A stretch of 64,000 nucleotides of DNA from Nyssa sinensis (taxonomy: Eukaryota; Streptophyta; Magnoliopsida; Cornales; Nyssaceae). The position numbers were made by a program, and so were the translations under genes. Shown piece by piece: positions 1 through 12,000 of this stretch. How positions within the stretch are numbered: the stretch's first letter is position 1; every line of letters begins with the position of its first letter. The notes beneath the pieces were generated by a model. That model had not been told where the DNA came from and made no database searches. It was given only the letters and a program-made list of their open reading frames with translations. The stretch lies in assembly GCA_008638375.1 (NCBI GenBank), contig CM018052.1, positions 19,451,571-19,515,570 on the forward strand, given 5' to 3'.

Positions 1-729
1 TCAACTATCAACTCCATTCTTTACGGGCTCTACATTTTTTTGAGTGTACATGAGACATGATATTTTAAGTCTTGGATGATCTTGGAATTTAAGATAAAGT
101 AATTGAAATAAATAAAAACTCAATCTCGATATCATCTAAAAGTTATAACACTTTTTCTCATATATACTCAGAGCTTAAAGTAGCATTACTTTTTTTTTTT
201 TTCCATGAGTGTGGCATTTAATGATCTCTACTTTGTAAAATGTTCCATGAAATCTCAAAAAAAAAAAAAAAACAAATTGTTCCACTCTTATATGCATAGA
301 ATTTAAACAATCCCCAATTTTCATAATTTTGTTGACCTCATTTAAATTTTGTTACATAAACCCTTCATAGAACTAATTTCAAAAGAGTGATAGACCATAG
401 TGTAAATTAAGCACAAAAGGGAACTCATGTAACCAATTTTCTTAATTTTGGTGACCTCATTTAAATAAATGCATGTGATTCTCATCTTCCTGTGTCTAGG
501 AGTGAGAAAATATGATTTGTAAAAAAAATGCTTATTCTATTCGTAAGAAATTTACTAAGTATAATAGATTTTCTTACTCTTAATCACGAAATTGTGAGAT
601 TCACTCTAATAAATGCATCAATCCCATTACCTTCTATTTTGGCATAAGAAAATTTATTATATTTGGCATTACTCTATTCGTAAATACCCTGCTTAGTCGC
701 ACCTCTATTATGTCCTTGAAAGTTTTATT

Positions 730-761
<32 letters not shown>

Positions 762-979
762 TGAAAATTGTGAACCAGACTTGGTTCTATCTTGAGAAAG
801 ATTATGAAAAACTGGGGGGGCGGGGGAGAGAGATCATTGATTGGGTATGTTACAGTAGAAAATTATGTGTTTCGAACCATTTATAAGATCGTGAGTTTGA
901 ATGCATTAATTACATTCATCAAGACTGTTGAAGTAAGGCTTGCTCTGCCATTTCTTGTTTTGCTTTGAAGACTCAGAGA
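1..979. other. Intergenic region upstream of the cytochrome b561 gene
   Basis: AT-rich sequence with poly-A and poly-T runs and an (AT)n microsatellite at about 734-761. No coding region or recognisable element was seen. A TATA-like TTATAAG at 881-887 lies about 95 bases before the start codon and could be the core promoter of the next gene; this is weak. Confidence 0.5.
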
Positions 980-2408
980 ATGCAAATGATTAAGAAGCTC
1001 CTATTTTTCTCCATTCTTGCAAATTCTGTTCTTCTTGTTGGCTGCTCATCACATGGACAGGTCCACCATGGCAGCACTAACAAGAGCATCAAACAAAACA
1101 ATTACAAGGTAAGTCTTTTTTGCTTCTTTTGTTTTTGTCTGTTAAAAGGTAACAGCTTCGCCATCTCTGTCTCTCTCTCTCCCCCTCTATTTGAACATGA
1201 AGATATAATGCTTGCTCAAGCAGATAGGCCATCTTTGAATGCATGTGTTATTGTCCATTGTTAGGTACCAGAGTTAAGCAGTTTAATGAATTCACTTTTT
1301 GCAGGTGAGCCCTCATGATATAACAGTTCATGGACTTCTCTTGTGGTTTTCAATGGGCTTCTTAATGCCTCTTGGTATACTTACAATTCGAATTGCCAAC
1401 AGAGAGGGAAGGGGAAGAAACCTCACATTTCTCTTCTATTTCCATGTTGTTTTTCAGGTAAGCTCTTGTTTGTTCTTCTGCAAATTCAGTAGATTTCCAC
1501 ATAAAATTACCAGGGAAAAAAAAAAGAAAAAATTTGAAAAGGAACCCTGTAATGTTTTTGACATGACCAAACCTGTGCTCTTTCAGGGTCATAAGATGTT
1601 ATCATTGAAAGATTGATCATTAGTTTGCAACACCATCATATCCCACTTTAACTTTAATGATGGTAAGGTGAATTAAAGGTTAAAAAAAATCCGTGGACGT
1701 CCACTGGTGTTTTTTAAAGCTAGCCCACAGTTAGGCAATGGTATGGTAGAACCAATTTAACCATGTTTATGGTTTATCATGAACCCTTGGTTGGTAAGAA
1801 AATGGAGTGATTATGTAGTTCTAACGCAAAAAAAAAAAAAAAAATCATGTCTGGTCAAATTGTTTTTCAGGGTTTGATTAATAGTAAAATATGATTTATC
1901 ATCCCCACACACACACACACACACACACATATAGTTACATCTTAAGCAAAGTACGTATATCATCATACCCACATGTTTATTGTGCTCTGACTATTGGTGG
2001 AAGTATCTAATTAATTACAACAGTTGAAATATATAGAAATTTTGGCAGGAGAAATGTTATTCTTCATTTAATGCTCTATTCTTACACATATATATATATG
2101 TATGTATGTATATTTTTATGTTTGTTTTTTTTTATTGAGCAGGTGCTTTCTGTGCTTCTTGTCACTGCTGGAGCAATCTTATCTGTCAAAAACTTTGAGA
2201 ATTCATTCAACAACCACCACCAAAGAATAGGTTTAGCCCTGTATGTTGCAATTTGGGTGCAAGCCTTCGCCGGATTTCGCAGGCCTCGGAGGTAAATTCT
2301 TTCAATTTTGTCACAGTCAGGAACTTCATTGGCTAGCCTAGTGATTCAGTCAATTATGCCTCAAGTCTTTTGGATTTTTATGTTTCCTGCAAAAATTAAA
2401 TGAAATCA

Positions 2409-2443
<35 letters not shown>

Positions 2444-2888
2444 TACATATTCAATCATTTGTGTATCTCAATTTTTTTAACTTCAGTTTTTCGCTTTGAG
2501 CAGGGGGAGAAAAGGTAGAAGTACATGGTACTGTGTGCATTGGTTACTTGGAACAACAATTTCTCTAGTGGGAATATTCAACATCTACACAGGCTTAGAA
2601 GCCTACCATAAGAGAACATCAAGAAGTATAGGGCTTTGGACCATCCTTTTCACAGCACAGATCTCTTTCATGGCTTTCTTCTACCTCATTCAAGACAAAT
2701 GGGAATACATGCAAAAGCAAGTTGTGATCTCAGGCAATGAGCCAATCACACCCTCTGATCAAGTCATTATTCCTCAAATGAACAACCAAAAGGAAGTGTT
2801 GAATGCAGAACCATGCAGGAAAAGCAATTCACTGGGCAATTATTTCACCAAACACAATGCTCTCAGGAAATTATTTCAACTAACATAA
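980..2888 (+). CDS. Cytochrome b561 domain-containing protein, 4 exons
   Basis: Exons 980-1108, 1305-1457, 2143-2291 and 2504-2888 join in phase to 272 codons (271 aa). All introns are GT-AG. The protein begins with a hydrophobic signal-like segment (IKKLLFFSILANSVLLVGCSS), then has the cytochrome b561 core. Four membrane helices carry single histidines suited to bind two hemes: ITVHGLLLWF in exon 2, YFHVVFQ at the end of exon 2, NNHHQRIGL in exon 3 and YCVHWLLG in exon 4, followed by a fifth helix (LWTILFTAQISFMAFFYL) and a polar C-terminal tail. The family moves electrons across membranes, often from ascorbate. The short form without a DOMON domain resembles the Arabidopsis proteins At2g30890 and At4g18260 (recalled, not searched). 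ATG 980 and ATG 986 are both possible starts; an upstream in-frame TTG at 965 is not. Substrate and membrane are unknown. Confidence 0.9.
1906..1929. repeat. (CA)n microsatellite in intron 2 of the cytochrome b561 gene
   Basis: Uninterrupted CA dinucleotide run. Intron 3 of the same gene has a compound (AT)n(AC)n run at about 2407-2442. Confidence 0.85.
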
Positions 2889-3214
2889 GAATATTTTCTA
2901 TGGTTTTTTTTTTCTTCTTTCTTTTGGGTAACCTTATTCGTACTCCACTTTTTTATGCTTACACTCTGCATAAGCAAAAGTTCAATTTTTCAATAAGAAC
3001 GCATGCCAATGGGGTGCATGCATCAACAAGTGGACCAAGATAAGGCCATCTCTCTGTTTTATTGGATTTCATAAACCTGTGAAATTGGATTTTAAGGTCA
3101 GATGTAGTAATGGGGTATTAGGTTTGAAAATAGGGTTCTCTATGGAGAAGTGGAATAGTGGGAGCTTGTGTAGTGCTTTTTGTAAAAAATTTCATAAGTT
3201 TGTAAGCAATATTG

Positions 3215-3220
3215 AATAAA
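3215..3220 (+). terminator. Probable poly(A) signal of the cytochrome b561 gene
   Basis: AATAAA lies 327 bases after the stop codon. The sequence between is T-rich, as expected of a plant 3' UTR. The cleavage site is not determined. Confidence 0.5.
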
Positions 3221-4194
3221 AGATTGATTACTAGAGTATCAAGTTTTTACTTGAGAGACAAGACTGGTGTTTCCTATATAATCAACAGTGGGCATCTCTT
3301 GAGTCCAACTTAAGGAAATGTAATCAAAACAATATCAAATACTTGAAAAACAATTCTTACTGAAGTAACATGAATGATTACTCCTGAACTACGGTTTTTA
3401 GGGTGGAGTTCGATATTCAGAGTTTGCTATGACAATCACGTGCTTCAAAAGTATGATTGGCAGGTCTATGACATTTCAAATAATATGAATAATAATCATA
3501 TTGAAAATTTCCATACTGACTCACCATATATATTTTTACTAAAAAATAAGATCAATTGACACATCAGACCATATTCAAAAGAGAAAAAAAAAATCTAACA
3601 ATTTTTTTCATGTTAGTACTCTACAAGGAGAGATGCTCTTGATTGTTGCATCGCCTTCATGTGACATACATGAAATGCTACTATCACACGTGAAATACAA
3701 GAAAGGTTATGATGCAACAGACGTAACTGTTCAAAGTGGTCCTCTCCAAACTTCCTAACCCCAAAAAAAACTGTTAGATCTATAACATTATGTTATTAAT
3801 TGTCCCTGAGGAGGCATCCAAGGTGGCCTATGGACCATCCTTCAAATGTTTGAGTCCTATAGTTTAATGAAAGTTTCAAATGAAAATCTTATCAGTTACT
3901 CAAAAAGAATATGTAAAGAGAATTATTTTAAGTATTGCATGATCAAAACCATTGAGGAATTCATTATGGTGAGATTGGGTTTGTTATTCAACTATAATAG
4001 CACAATCAAAGGCTAGATTTGTGCATCTCACCTTACAAAATTGCGTAAAGCTACTCTAGTTAGAAAGGTAACCTCACTCCACTAAACCTCTTTTTATCTT
4101 TTTGTCCTCGCTTTCTTTTTCTTTTTCTCTTCAACTTTTTCTATAAATAACCATATATAAAGATCATGGATAGTGTTGACTTTCTTTGTGAGAA

Positions 4195-4368
4195 GGATGA
4201 AAAGAATTGTATTATAGATCGATTGTGTTTTTGTACAAAAGGAGTGATCTCCTTTGTATAAGAGAGTCAAATGTGTACATATGGTAAGTGAGAAAAGGAA
4301 AACCCCAGTAAATCCAACTTATACACTATAATAAACAACTATAATATATATATATATATAAATCTAAC
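4195..4368 (-). mobile_element. Copia-type LTR remnant
   Basis: Read on the minus strand it begins with a G-run (CCAAGGGGG) followed by TGTTAGATTTATA, the usual copia polypurine tract and LTR start, and continues through an AT-rich promoter-like stretch. The inverted repeat ACAAAAGGAG/CTCCTTTGT lies near 4235. No partner LTR was found. Confidence 0.4.
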
Positions 4369-4409
4369 ACCCCCTTGGGACTGATCATCTTCTTTCGATT
4401 TTCTCGGCT

Positions 4410-4466
4410 GATCAGATTGCTGATATTTTCACTAAAGTTTATCCTCCTTTAAAATTTGGTTATTAG
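4410..4466 (+). pseudogene. Copia pol C-terminal fragment
   Basis: The plus strand reads DQIADIFTKVYPPLKFGY then a stop. This matches the conserved end of copia RNase H ((E/D)QxADIFTK). Only the last 20 or so residues are left. It points opposite to the adjacent minus-strand LTR remnant, so two different insertions or a rearrangement are likely. Confidence 0.4.
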
Positions 4467-5797
4467 GTACTTGTAGTGGTATTGTTATCTTAATTTAATT
4501 TTGGTTCTTTACTATTTAATTTTGCTTTGACTGATCTAAAACTCCTCTTCATTGAGGCAAAAAGAAAAATAACAACCATTCCTATGCCTTCTTTTATCCA
4601 GAGAAAGAGAAATAATTGTTAATTTTTTAATATTATACTAAATATTTGGATTAAAATTCTTTTAGTATGAATTAATGCTACCTTCATGTAAAGGGTTTTC
4701 CTTCTTTTAGATTTCTCTGATTTTCCCTTCCATCAATCTTTAACTTCAAAATCTTTTTACCCTCTTTTAGATCAAATTTTTTCACCCTCAAAAGAACTTA
4801 TGATGAAGTACTAATTTTTAATTAAATACTAAGCCACCACTACAAATTTAAAAGTGTCAATTCCTAATTAGGGGTCACTTGGAAAACCACAAGATATAAC
4901 TGGAACCTTGAGATTTGCGATTGAAACTATCCTCTAATGTAAACAAGAATGCATAGTCTAAGGGAAAAAGTGAGGATTTAGTACACAAATTTACTAACCC
5001 TCAAAGGGAAGAAAGAGATAAAATTGAGTTTATTAGTACTAATAAATGACATTATGCAGGAAGAAAAATAAAAAAGAAGAAAGAAAGAAAGATGCATTGC
5101 CTAGTATCAGTCTTCCATAATTTAGATTTAATTTTTCTATTGTTTGCACTAAGTGACTATCTTTAAACTCAAATCCAAAAATTCACCAGAATGAAAAATT
5201 AATTTAAAAAGAAAATATCTCCTAAAGAAGAAAAAAAAAAAAAAAGAGTCCCCGATACCCATCCCAAGTTACAAATCGATTAAGTTTAAGTGTAGGTTAA
5301 TATCTCTTATTACTTTCAAACGTACCCCATAATTTTTTTAAAAAAAAGAAAAGAGTAAATATTTCACTAGAGACTCGTACTGTAATTATGCACTCAGTTA
5401 TCCCCCTGGGCATACCTTGCTAAATCATATCCTAATTTGTCTTGCAACTCTTTTAAAAAAAATTATTAGTGATGAGAATTAAACTTTTTAAATCCCGACT
5501 GTTTAGCATCACGCAAGCTGCAACTTTCGGAGGCAAACAAACAGGTTGTTAAAATCTATATGGATTGAGCTTTGATTTCCTCTATAGAGCAACTTTGATC
5601 CCATATCCTGGATGAAGGTTGCAAGAATAATCAATGAAGTCAGGAATTTAATGGGCTGAGGAAGAACCTAAAGATGGAATTGCATGAAAGGACGTATGAG
5701 CAAATGACCGAGAAAACGAAAGAGGATCTCAAAGACTATTAACTCAAACTTTCTCAGAGGGCACTGAAAATCAGTATGAATACAAACAAGAAGATAA

Positions 5798-5803
5798 TTT
5801 ATT
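5798..5803 (-). terminator. Probable poly(A) signal of UreG
   Basis: AATAAA on the minus strand, about 245 bases after the UreG stop codon. It is the only canonical signal I noticed close to the stop. Confidence 0.4.
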
Positions 5804-6045
5804 GATCAGTGAGATTACAATGGCTTCAACATCTCTGTTCTATGATTTCTTTGCAACCAATTTCCGAAGATACAAACAACTCTTCTGATGAACCTAAATC
5901 TTGTAAAATCTACTGCACCTACTTTCGGAGGTTCAACTTAGTGAAGCCATGTTTATTGCTAAACCCAGTTGGACAGCAGCATTACTAGATTTGGAAGAAA
6001 TCCAAACCTGGAGCAAATCTGCGGTCAAATAGACTTTCAGAATGA

Positions 6046-9000
6046 TCAGTGGCGCTTCTGCCCTGTTGCTACTTCCCAAGCCTGTAAAATGTGATTCACG
6101 ATTTCCTCCACACCGAGCCCATGCTTCACCTGCACATGTATAATTTCCACAGATCATTAAGGACAAAAAAAATTTGACATTCTCAAGAGAAGAAATATAA
6201 AGGGTCGTCAATAGAAGGCTATACTTGAAACTGTCCATTAAAAGCTTTCCACTTGAGAAATGATAATGAGGAAAGTGATTTTCCCAACATAGAGGGTGCG
6301 TCCATATTTAACAGTCAGCCTATCCTATGGATTGTGGCATTACAAGTATTTCATGCATAGAATCTCATCTTTCCAATAGCTTAATTTAGGCATGGAATGA
6401 AAAACAAAAATGGCAATATTTGTGATAACATATTTGGATATTTTGAATATTGACCCATTGCAAAACGATATTTGAATGGGATTTTAAAATCACACAGCAC
6501 CAGGGGAGGGGGTTTCTTGCCACTGTATAGCATACTTTTCCAAAGCCAGGCATCTAGATGGCAGATGTAGCTACCATAAGTTTCCACCACAATTTTCGAA
6601 AACATCGCTATGAAGGATTTTGAAAGACACTAACAATAGAACAAGTTCTTATTCATATGACATGGATACAATAGTGGAACCACTTAATTTGGAAAAAAAA
6701 AATCTCCTAAAGGAGGGGGGAGTCCACTGGTACCCATTGAAGCATCCTTACTCGTTCAAATCTTAATTTCTCTTATTCATTTATTTATTTAGTGACTTGG
6801 AACTGCAGCCGCACTATTGTATTACCTGATAAGCCTCGAACATAGTTACGGTTCAACTGGTGAACTGATGACCTGGCCCCCAAACCGGGCCGGTTTACAA
6901 TTCTGACCAAAGAAGGAAGCAATTCGAGTTGGACATGATCATAGGCCTTCTCTGTATCCCACTTGCAAATAATGTCTGGTTCCCTACTCCTCAAACTTGA
7001 GTCAACATTTTCATTCGCTATGAGAATTGCATCCAAAACCTATCTTCCCCCGACAAAAGCATTCTGAAAGTGAAACAATTTTACTGTCACCTTCTTCAAA
7101 CAAATAGCCAAAGTTTTAGCTGGAATCTTATAAGCACTTGCCACCAAACTAGTTAGCCTTAAATCCCTCAACTCTGTAGCTCCTCCCTTTTTAAGGATCA
7201 ATGCAATAATGATGCATTGAAGTTACACTCGAACATTCCACGCTCACAGAAACAGTGCATCATGGTCATAATATCTCCTCGAACAACCTCTAGTAATGCT
7301 GAAAAAAAGCCAGTCATAGCATCCGGACTTGGAATGTTATCACCCTTGCAACTTCTCAAGGTTGCCACCACCTCCTCCTCATCAAAAGGTCTCTCCAACC
7401 ACACCATATCATCCTCTGTAATGGAAGCCACCTCCAAAGCTTCGATTAGAGGTCTTCTCCTGAAAATCCAAGACTCACAGAAATCCGCAATATCCCTTGT
7501 CTATTCCATTTCCTCTCATTTTTCCTTCCTTTTAAATCCACAAACCTCCTATATGATTGATCCACTTATGAGCATTAGCCATGTGACGGAAGAATCTAGA
7601 ATTCTGATCCTGTACTTAATCTATAAAGACCTAGATTTCTATCTCCAATAAATCTCCTCCCTCAAAGCAAGTCTACTCAACTCCATTTCCCATCTTCCGT
7701 TCTAGTAACCTCTTTCGAAGATAACCCCGTCCCTTTGTGTCCAATTCCCCATTTTCTGTAGCACCAAAGCCCTACTCACCCTAAAAGGACCGAACACCTC
7801 CCCTATTCCACTTCTTTAAATCATTTTTAAAGAGTTGCAGTTTGTTGGCAATAACAAAGCTCCAAGAACCCCCAACATCATATCCCTACCATCAACCCTT
7901 GACCATGTTGATTTATCCCTGATTTCCTCCTCTTTGAACCACATATTCTCAAACCTGAAAGGCCTTTTTCCATTCCAAATCTCACAATAGTCGAAGAGAA
8001 TAGGTATGTGATCTGAGATTGGCCGAGGAAGAATGGTGTGAACCATGGTCGAGAAATGTTCTTCCCAATCTAACATCATAAAAAATCTACCTATATGAAA
8101 CATCAAAGGAGAATCTGAGTCATTCGACCATTAGAACCTCAATCCATCCCTCCAAAGGAAAATTTATAAGCTCTTGGGAATCAATAAAGTCTAAAAATTC
8201 CCACATTTCCAAAGAGATACCCACACACCCAAGCCTCTCCCTTTGATATCTAATAACATTACAATCTCCTCCAATAAACCACGGTTTTCCCCATCTATTC
8301 CTGGCATCCCCCAATTCCTCCCAAAGTTCTATCATTCTCAAGTCAAGCACCGGCACATAATCCCTAGAAAACTCCCACTAGAATTTTTCCCCTACATTAG
8401 AGAATAGAGAGGAGATTACTCACCAAGAGAGAGAAAGATAGAATAAAGAAGAGAGAGAATACTCACCGGCCCTCCCATTAACTTTACTAAACCCTCGTCG
8501 CAAAAACCAAAGAATCTCCCCTGCCATTCTGATGCAGCCCTAGGGCTACTCAAATGCAAAAAGAGTTTAGATAACTTTATGCACCGCAAACTAAACTATA
8601 TAAGTAAAGTTCATTCATTAAATAATTTAAACAGCCACCAGTCTTAAATTGTGCCAAAACAGACCACTAAGAACAACTGGAATTCAGAAACTAAATGAAG
8701 TCAACACATTTAAGCAATGGGGGAAACAAGGTGAGGCTCTAGGGTCTGTGGGACAATAAACAAGAACTTTATCAAATCAATGGGAAAGAAAAGAAGAAGA
8801 AGAAGAAGAATAAGAGACAACAGTAGCAGGAAAGTAAACAAGAAACAGCAGTAGAAGAGAAGAAAGAAGACCAGCAGTGGTAGAAAAGAAAACAAGGTAA
8901 AGAGAAGAAGAGCAGCTAAATTTTTTTCAACAATTTTTCTAGCCCCCTTCCACATTAGATTAGATGGAATTTAGTAAGAGTTTAACCTAATTATTTCCCC

Positions 9001-12000
9001 TTGCTTATGTGTCATCAACTCATTAGTTTCCGCTATGATATGTATGTCACTTAAGTTGATGTGTGCATTGCATGTAAGCACTTAAGTGATATAGACACCT
9101 CCCACCCTACCCCACCCAAAAAAAAATCATAAGGCTAATAAAACTGAATTAAAATAACTAAATCAACAAAACTGAAAAATAAAATAAATCACCACCAATG
9201 CCTAATAAAACAAATTCTAAACAAAGATTGTACATCATGTTCCCTCAACATCCAAGGCAGCCAATCCATAAACCTACCTCCCCTACAATCCAAAACACCT
9301 CCTTAGACTTGGTACTTGCTTTAGTTTCCTGAATACAAATAATGTCAGTTTGCCATTCTCGCAAAAAGGCCTTAATCGCCTTCCTCTTATCCAGGTCATT
9401 CATACCACGGACATTCCATGATATAATGGTAGCTTCTTAGGGAAACCTTAGAAGAAACCCTCCCCCTACCCCCTGCTGCTGCCGCCCTTCCATCATAATG
9501 CACTGAGCACAGTAGTCCTTTCAAGTCCTCACCCCTCTAGAAGACAACCCTCCCTCCCTTCCTCTAGCCTCCATCTTAGCCTGCATACCCCATTTTCTGT
9601 TAATGCATTCAAACTAGTGATAGGCATCCTCTTCAAAGTTCAAACCCTGCATAAGTAACCCCCAAAAAGTCACTGATGGTTAAAAGATGGACTGCACTGA
9701 TGCAATGAAGTTTACAATGAATTGATTGATTTCATATTGTGCCCAAAGTATGTTTGCCACTGCAATACTGGATTTCTGACAAATGGTTGCAAGGTACTTA
9801 ATATAGCTTTGTTGCTGTTCAAATTAAACAAACTCAGTTGAAACATTATTAGTAACATATTTTGTAACTCTCAACAATGATGAGAAAAAGAAAAGAAAGA
9901 AAAACGAAAAGGATATCATCGTGTGCTTGTATCAAACAAATGCTACAGAAACTGGAAAAACATCAAAGTGGATGCACCTGAGCAAAGACAAATGGGCCCC
10001 CATCCCGCATCCGTAGGGCATCACGCTCCATGACTGCCAAATCAGCTCCAACTGCTGGTGCAAGGTCAGTCTTGTTTATAACCTACAATTAAGCACAACC
10101 TCAATCACATCAGATGTTTGACACTTATAGTGGCTAACAATTGACAGATTTGATGGGTGCTGCAAGCCCCAAACAGCACATGTGGGATCAACAATCACAT
10201 ACAAGGAGGTCAGCTTGTGTAATGCCCGGGCCTCCCTTTCGAGGGATTTTATCACCGCCAGATACATCTATTATATAAATGATATAGTCAGCCAGTTCCC
10301 TGCTGAAGTTGGCAGCTAAATTGTCTGCACCCACACAAATCAAACAAGTAAATCTTTCAGTGACAATCAATAAAGACCCATTATATGTCCAGCTATTTCA
10401 TGTAACAGCTCAATTCATGAGTGGCACAATCATACCAGATCTATTTACAAGTACAATGATGATCACAGCTGGCTCCTGAATTATTTGTGATTTTCGTTAC
10501 AACACAAAAGTATATATTAACAAGACCTGAACCATTAGTTCCAAAACTTACATTCACCACACGCTTCCTATTTTTTCATAATAATTTTCCAATTAGTTTT
10601 CAAATCACATATGGTTCTTGGGTTCAGTTGGTAACACCATGACTACCATTGCAGTAGAGGGTATCACACTAAGCCAAATTAACAGTTCGTTTGGATAAGT
10701 AAGAGGGAAAGGAAAGGAGAGGAGAGTATTAGTTAGAAGGGAAAGGAAAGGAGAGGAGGGGAAAGGGTAATCCTTCCTTTATGTTTGGATAACTAATGAA
10801 AGGAAAGAAGATGAAAGACTAATATAATCCTTTCATCTTGTTTCGGAATGATAAAGGAGAGAAAGGAAAGGAAATGATTATTAAAAATTATTTTGGATGC
10901 CCTAGGCTAGAGGTGTCATTTTTATTTTGGCTTTTACAATTTTAAGGGTAATATTGGTATTATTAAAAATTCATTAAATCCTTGTTTCCTTTCCTTCCAT
11001 TTCCTCCCACTTTTGGAGGGATAACAAAATTGCTCAAATGAGGGTTAAGCTCTCCCTCCCTTTCTTTCCTAATTTTTAAAACAAACATGATATAAGCTCC
11101 CCTTCCTTCTCTTTCCCTTCCCTTTCTTTCTAATTCCTTCCATCCAAACATAGTGTAAATGATTATTTTATATCAGTTTGAAATTAAAGACAGCAACTAA
11201 TATTGGCAGTTTTAAAATTATGTGAAATAGGAAAAGAGATACACCACCAAAATTACCTCCTCCCGATTCACATAGAAGTATATCTGCTTTGTATAAGTTG
11301 GAAAGCTCCTCCAGAGGGCCAAGATTAATGCTAATGTCTTCACGAATAGCAGCATGTGGGCAACCTCCCGTTTCCACAGCACGTATCCTTTCCTCCGGAA
11401 GTGCTCCATGCTTCACCAAGAACTCACCATCTTCTTTCGTGAATATATCATTTGTCACCTACAATGACATACTTATTAATTTTATCTTTGGAGTAAATTT
11501 CCATGCAACATAAACAAGAGCAGATATTAAGAGCATATAATGGTATCAAGATCAGCTGCACGAAAAATGATAACATATGAGCTTGAGTATTTTAAGATCT
11601 TAGTCATTACTCAAACAAATGTAGACAGTTATTAAAAAGTAAGAACCATGTTCCAAAGTAAAAATACTGAAACGAAAAAGTGCTAGAACCATTGAGAATG
11701 TTTGAGGTGAGCTGATAGAGGATTAGAAATCAATATAAACAGGAGTAGATATTAAGAGCATATAATGGTATCAAGATCAGCTGCACTTAAACAAATGTAG
11801 TCATTAAAAAGTAAGGACCATGTTCCAAAGTGAAAATGCTTGAGTATTTTAAGATCTTAGTCATTACTCAAACAAATGTAGACAGTAATTAAAAAGTAAG
11901 AACCACGTTCCGAAGTAAAAATACCGAAAGGAAAAAGTGCTAGAACCATTCAGAATGTTTGAGGTGAGCTTATAAAGGATTAGAAATCAATATAAACAGG

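Larger units (their letters stand above)
3241..5790. other. Intergenic region between the b561 gene and the UreG 3' end
   Basis: AT-rich with no gene-like coding potential. Only the copia remnants at about 4195-4466 are recognisable. The rest, 3241-4190 and 4470-5790, holds homopolymer runs and nothing assignable. Confidence 0.5.

Noticed and set aside
8710..8955. Leu/Phe-rich 81-codon minus-strand ORF resembling a membrane protein
   Set aside because: It is a translation of an AGAAGAAG-type purine run in the intronic LINE insertion; low complexity.
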